NCBI RefSeq assembly: GCF_005747095.1
Contig: NZ_SWLG01000002.1
Location: 1-64,000, forward strand
Direction of reading: 5' to 3'
DNA from: Exobacillus caeni
GTDB lineage: Bacteria; Bacillota; Bacilli; Bacillales; Guptibacillaceae
Length of the DNA: 64,000 nucleotides
Shown: positions 60,744-64,000 of the stretch, piece by piece
Position numbering within the stretch: the stretch's first letter is position 1
Layout: every line of letters starts with the position of its first letter
Notes under the pieces: generated by a model
The model's database searches: none
Seen by the model: only the letters and a program-made list of their open reading frames with translations
What the model was told of the DNA's origin: nothing
Made by a program: the position numbers and the translations under genes

Positions 60744-62810
60744 TTGAGTTATAAAACAATCTTAATCATAGCTTATGAAAAAAACGCTTTAAACTCCATG
60801 GTATCTCAATTATTAGATATTGGAATAAGAGATTATTTTAACATTGAAGCCCGAATAGTTGAAGATATAGATCATTCCAGTATTGAAAATGACACCATGG
60901 TACTTCTATCAAGCCACATAGTTTACAAAATGGTAAAGCCGTTTTTAAATGATGATATTCCATATATAATTTCTAAGCGCATGATAAATTTTTCCAAAAT
61001 AAGACACATTCTTGAAATTCCGAAAGGAGAACGTGTGCTTCTTGTTTCGAACTTAAAAGGAACAGCGAAAGAGACGATAGATATCTTTCAGGAAATTGGG
61101 GTTCAGCTTGAATTGGAACCTTACTATCCTGGTGCAAGTTTCTCAACAGATATAAGTACAGCCATAACCCCGGGTGAGGTTCAACTTGTTCCCGGTTCGA
61201 TTAAGAAGACAATTGATATAGGATCTCGAATAATCGACATTTCTACCATTTTTGAAATTTTTAATAGATCAAACATCACTTCGTTTTCATATAATCATCT
61301 TTCTGCTCGATATATGCAGTCTCTCCTACAAATTACAGATGAGTTAAGCGATGAAATATTAAAATCAAAAGTATTGCAGACAAGTCTGGAGAGCATAATT
61401 AACAATATAGACGATGCGGTTATCGTATATTCTCAACATGAACGGATTAGAGCTGTTAATCAGAGGGCTTTAAATTTATTGAACCTGAATCATATAACAG
61501 TGATCAACAGAAAAATGAAAGAAATAGTATCTTCCACATTAGTAAACTTTATTAGAAAGCTTGAGGTCGACGAGGATCAATTTTTCGAAGTTAATAAGGA
61601 AGCCTTTTACGTGAGAAAAAAAGATTTACGAGTAGAAAATCAACCGTTTGGTTCCCTTATTATTTTTAGAGAGATAGATGAGATCCGCAAAATTGAACAC
61701 GAGTTTCGAAATAAATCAAAAGAAAAAAACTTGGTAGCCAAATACTCATTTAAGGATATTAAAACGGAAAGCAATTCTATCCACCATATTAAAAACATTT
61801 CAAAGAAGCTGGCTAAGAGTGATTCAACCATTCTTTTGCTCGGGGAAACCGGCACAGGAAAAGAAGTGTTCGCCCAGGCAATTCATAATGCCTCGACAAG
61901 AAGCAATTATCCTTTTGTCGGCGTTAATTTCGCTGCGATCTCAGAGACTCTACTTGAAAGTGAACTTTTCGGTTACGAATCTGGTGCCTTTACAGGTGCA
62001 AAAAAGAACGGTCACATCGGGCTCTTTGAACAAGCCCATAAAGGGACTATCTTCCTCGATGAGATTGGAGATGCTTCTCCTTCTATACAAAACCGGCTGC
62101 TTAGAGTCCTGCAAGAAAAACAGATCATGAGATTAGGCGGTGATCAGGTTATTTCACTTGATGTGAGGATTATAGCAGCCACGAATAAAGATTTAAATCA
62201 ATTAATTCAAGCGAATGAATTTAGAGAAGATCTCTATTATCGATTAAGTGTTTTACCAATAAATATTCCTCCTTTACGATTAAGAAAGAACGATATATTG
62301 CCTTTGTTTCATAACTTTGCTGAGGAATTTTATAGTTTATTAAAACGGCCGCCTTTTAAACTTTCCGACTCTGCCAAAAATGCCTTACTAACCTATGACT
62401 GGCCTGGAAATATTCGAGAGCTTCGGAATGTAGCAGAGTATGTCGCGCATATTTGCGAGGAAGTTGTTTATGAAAAGCATCTTCCTTTTTCACTCTCGCA
62501 ACATCATGTTTTAATAGACACAGAAGAATCGGATTCATTGGAGGAGCTGATACAGGAATTCGAACAAAAAGAATTCTTACACGAGCTTGTTCTAATTCTT
62601 CACTTTTTAAAAACAGATGGGGCTCCTTCTTCTGGAAGACACGCCATTCTAAACTATCTAAAAGAAAACAATGTGGATTTGACAGACCAACAACTAAGAT
62701 ACAGGCAGAAGTTACTAAATGAAAAAGAGTTAATCTTAATTCAGAGGGGGAGAAAAGGAAGCAAAATTACTTGTCTGGGTGAAAAATTCTTAGAAAAAGT
62801 GAAAGGCTGA
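60744..62810 (+). CDS. sigma-54-dependent transcriptional activator (PrpR-like sensor, PAS, AAA+)
   Basis: About 688 residues: the N-terminal sensor domain shared with the 58411 gene, a PAS-like domain (about 215-300, [20 protein letters not shown]), and a complete AAA+ domain with Walker A GETGTGKE, intact GAFTGA in [14 protein letters not shown], Walker [11 protein letters not shown] and [11 protein letters not shown]. The C-terminus ends in the same [20 protein letters not shown] domain as the paralogue instead of a Fis-type helix-turn-helix. It should open sigma-54 promoters. TTG 60744 follows AGGTGGGAAA; GTG 60735 is possible. It is convergent with the M20 dipeptidase gene. Confidence 0.85.
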   Translation: MSYKTILIIAYEKNALNSMVSQLLDIGIRDYFNIEARIVEDIDHSSIENDTMVLLSSHIVYKMVKPFLNDDIPYIISKRMINFSKIRHILEIPKGERVLLVSNLKGTAKETIDIFQEIGVQLELEPYYPGASFSTDISTAITPGEVQLVPGSIKKTIDIGSRIIDISTIFEIFNRSNITSFSYNHLSARYMQSLLQITDELSDEILKSKVLQTSLESIINNIDDAVIVYSQHERIRAVNQRALNLLNLNHITVINRKMKEIVSSTLVNFIRKLEVDEDQFFEVNKEAFYVRKKDLRVENQPFGSLIIFREIDEIRKIEHEFRNKSKEKNLVAKYSFKDIKTESNSIHHIKNISKKLAKSDSTILLLGETGTGKEVFAQAIHNASTRSNYPFVGVNFAAISETLLESELFGYESGAFTGAKKNGHIGLFEQAHKGTIFLDEIGDASPSIQNRLLRVLQEKQIMRLGGDQVISLDVRIIAATNKDLNQLIQANEFREDLYYRLSVLPINIPPLRLRKNDILPLFHNFAEEFYSLLKRPPFKLSDSAKNALLTYDWPGNIRELRNVAEYVAHICEEVVYEKHLPFSLSQHHVLIDTEESDSLEELIQEFEQKEFLHELVLILHFLKTDGAPSSGRHAILNYLKENNVDLTDQQLRYRQKLLNEKELILIQRGRKGSKITCLGEKFLEKVKG

Positions 62811-62835
62811 ATATAATTGTCTGGCCATCTTTGTT

Positions 62836-62886
62836 AACACAATATCTAGATAAACATTGCTGCAAATGTTATCTAGATATTGTGTT
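62836..62886. terminator. long hairpin between convergent genes, different core
   Basis: AACACAATATCTAGATAA pairs with TTATCTAGATATTGTGTT. It shares AACACA/TGTGTT-type ends with the repeat family but has a TATCTAGATA stem and a GCTGC-containing loop instead of the usual core. It sits between two gene ends. Confidence 0.8.
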
Positions 62887-62909
62887 GGAGATGTCTGATA
62901 CTTTGCTTT

Positions 62910-64000
62910 TTATTCCCTTTCTTCCATATTCGCCAATCCGTAAATGGCTCTTGCGTATATTGCAGTCGCTTTTAACAAATCTTCCATCTCAATGTACTCG
63001 TTTGCTTGATGTGCTGTCATTTTCTTTCCTGGAAAAACGGCGCCAAAAGCAACTCCTCTTTTAATAAAACGTGCATACGTTGCACCTCCTGTCGATAGTA
63101 GGGAAGGCTCCAATCCAGTTTCATCCTGATATGCCTCTTGAAGGACTTTTATCAACGGTTCATTACTATTCACAAAGTGTGGTTTCTTCTCTCTTACACT
63201 CTCAAGCGAAAAAAAGTAATCTTTTATTTTTTCCTCTATAATTTCGATCGTACGAAAGTAAGGGGTGTTTACCGGACAGCGAATGTTAAGTTGAAGAGAC
63301 CCTTCGTTATTCTCCAATTCCATCACCCCCGGGTTTACAGTCAATTTTCCTGAATAATCATCCTCAAAGTTTATTCCTAATTGCTCGCCGTCATGATCGT
63401 TATATAAAACTACTCCAAGGAATTCAAAATATGCTTTTTGATTCGTAGCCATTATTCCTTCTTTATGTAAAAAACTAGCTAAAGTTAAACCAGCGTTAAT
63501 TCCTTCTGAAGGGTTCATTCCATGAGCCGACTTTCCATATAGGATAATTTCAACTTCCTCACCGTTTGTTGTTACTTTTCCATCAAGCTGTTTTCTTTTG
63601 CAAAATTCATCAAATTTCTTCTCAATATCTGTATCCGGGGCGAAAACGATTGCCATTGCCTTTTCTGGTACCATATTTCCTTTGTTCCCTGAAACAAATT
63701 TCACTACTTTATTGAGACCAGTGTTTTTTTTAGTTTTAGATTCCTTAAATGTCAATTTAGCATTGATCTGACCTTTTTCAGCATGAATGATCGGAAAAAC
63801 GGCATCAGGGGCAAAGCCTATTTCAGGCATCGGTTCTGTTTGGTTGTAATACTTCATACATCTCATTCCACTTTCTTCGTCTGTGCCAAAAATGATCCGA
63901 ATATTACGCTTGATAGGAAGGTCTAATTCCTTGAGAATTTTTAAAGCATAGTAGACAGCAATGGTTGGACCTTTGTCATCAATTGCACCTCGCCCAAAAA
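62910..64000 (-). CDS. M20 dipeptidase (PepV type), N-terminus outside the window
   Basis: The minus-strand frame is open to the window edge and begins there with GRGAIDDKGPTIAVYYALK, the M20 zinc/catalytic block, followed by IIFGTDEESGMRCMKYY with the catalytic Glu-Glu pair. The later part has AHGMNPSEGINAG and the end MTAHQANEYIEMEDLLKATA. This is the PepV/Sapep branch of M20 dipeptidases, cytosolic zinc enzymes cutting dipeptides. About 363 residues are visible. It fits the peptide importer and regulators upstream, and is a likely target of the sigma-54 activator next to it. An internal ATG at 63866 is not the true start. Confidence 0.88.
   Translation of the reverse strand, partial: FGRGAIDDKGPTIAVYYALKILKELDLPIKRNIRIIFGTDEESGMRCMKYYNQTEPMPEIGFAPDAVFPIIHAEKGQINAKLTFKESKTKKNTGLNKVVKFVSGNKGNMVPEKAMAIVFAPDTDIEKKFDEFCKRKQLDGKVTTNGEEVEIILYGKSAHGMNPSEGINAGLTLASFLHKEGIMATNQKAYFEFLGVVLYNDHDGEQLGINFEDDYSGKLTVNPGVMELENNEGSLQLNIRCPVNTPYFRTIEIIEEKIKDYFFSLESVREKKPHFVNSNEPLIKVLQEAYQDETGLEPSLLSTGGATYARFIKRGVAFGAVFPGKKMTAHQANEYIEMEDLLKATAIYARAIYGLANMEERE

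Overview
The window looks like a chromosomal segment of a low-GC, endospore-forming Firmicute of the family Bacillaceae. Pointers are strong GGAGG-type ribosome binding sites, frequent TTG/GTG starts, a LysM + GH18 spore-cortex-hydrolase-like protein, and an ECF sigma factor with a DUF4179-type membrane partner. No rRNA, tRNA or CRISPR array was seen.

Region 1 (1-8.4 kb) is decaying accessory DNA. It holds an SGNH-hydrolase-like protein, a frameshifted transposase OrfA remnant, several unrecognised small genes, a NERD-domain fragment fused to a 5'-truncated ZorA-like coiled-coil tail, a frameshifted ZorB/MotB-like gene, a VanZ-like protein and an ECF sigma/DUF4179 pair. Region 2 (8.5-18.1 kb) carries envelope proteins on the + strand: a 973-residue anchored protein, two zinc-ribbon/TcaA-like proteins (one frameshifted), a zinc-ribbon multi-pass protein, a lipoprotein and an alpha/beta hydrolase. 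Region 3 (18.3-25.6 kb) has tiny genes, a broken Doc toxin, a HepT/MntA pair, a SEC-C protein, a REP-associated tyrosine transposase (RAYT) and ComM/YifB. Region 4 (25.7-35.4 kb) has a GH84 enzyme, a second copy of the alpha/beta hydrolase, a Ca-motif-rich small protein, a deletion-derived copy of part of region 3, a lipoprotein, the GH18 protein and a NERD protein whose last zinc-ligand codon appears to have become TGA.

Region 5 (35.7-44.5 kb) is coherent metabolism: aminotransferase, alanine dehydrogenase and CoA-acylating semialdehyde dehydrogenase on the - strand, a PucR-type regulator diverging from them, then a nitrilase-family hydrolase, a sodium:solute symporter and a 55-residue membrane partner. 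The same 18-bp sequence lies before both structural operons, each copy pointing at its operon; it is a good operator candidate. The set fits beta-alanine (or similar omega-amino acid) breakdown. Region 6 (44.9-51.4 kb) has secreted GH2 and M28 enzymes. Region 7 (51.8-64 kb) is a peptide/amino-acid utilisation cluster: asparaginase-II family protein, complete five-gene peptide ABC importer, two paralogous AAA+ regulators (one without GAFTGA and with an altered Walker B) and an M20 dipeptidase running off the window.

The most striking feature is a repeat system filling intergenic space. (a) At least 22 long hairpins share GAACA...TGTTC ends and an AATCAAACGTTTGATT-like core, while the stem bases between differ from copy to copy and stay complementary. 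(b) Composite elements of about 190-230 bp are bounded by inverted GGGACA.../...TGTCCC hairpins, contain the long hairpin, and often start 0-10 bp after a stop codon. (c) A second small family is built on GGTGCCAGGCACC. The RAYT gene in the window is a natural candidate for mobilising them, but that link is inference.
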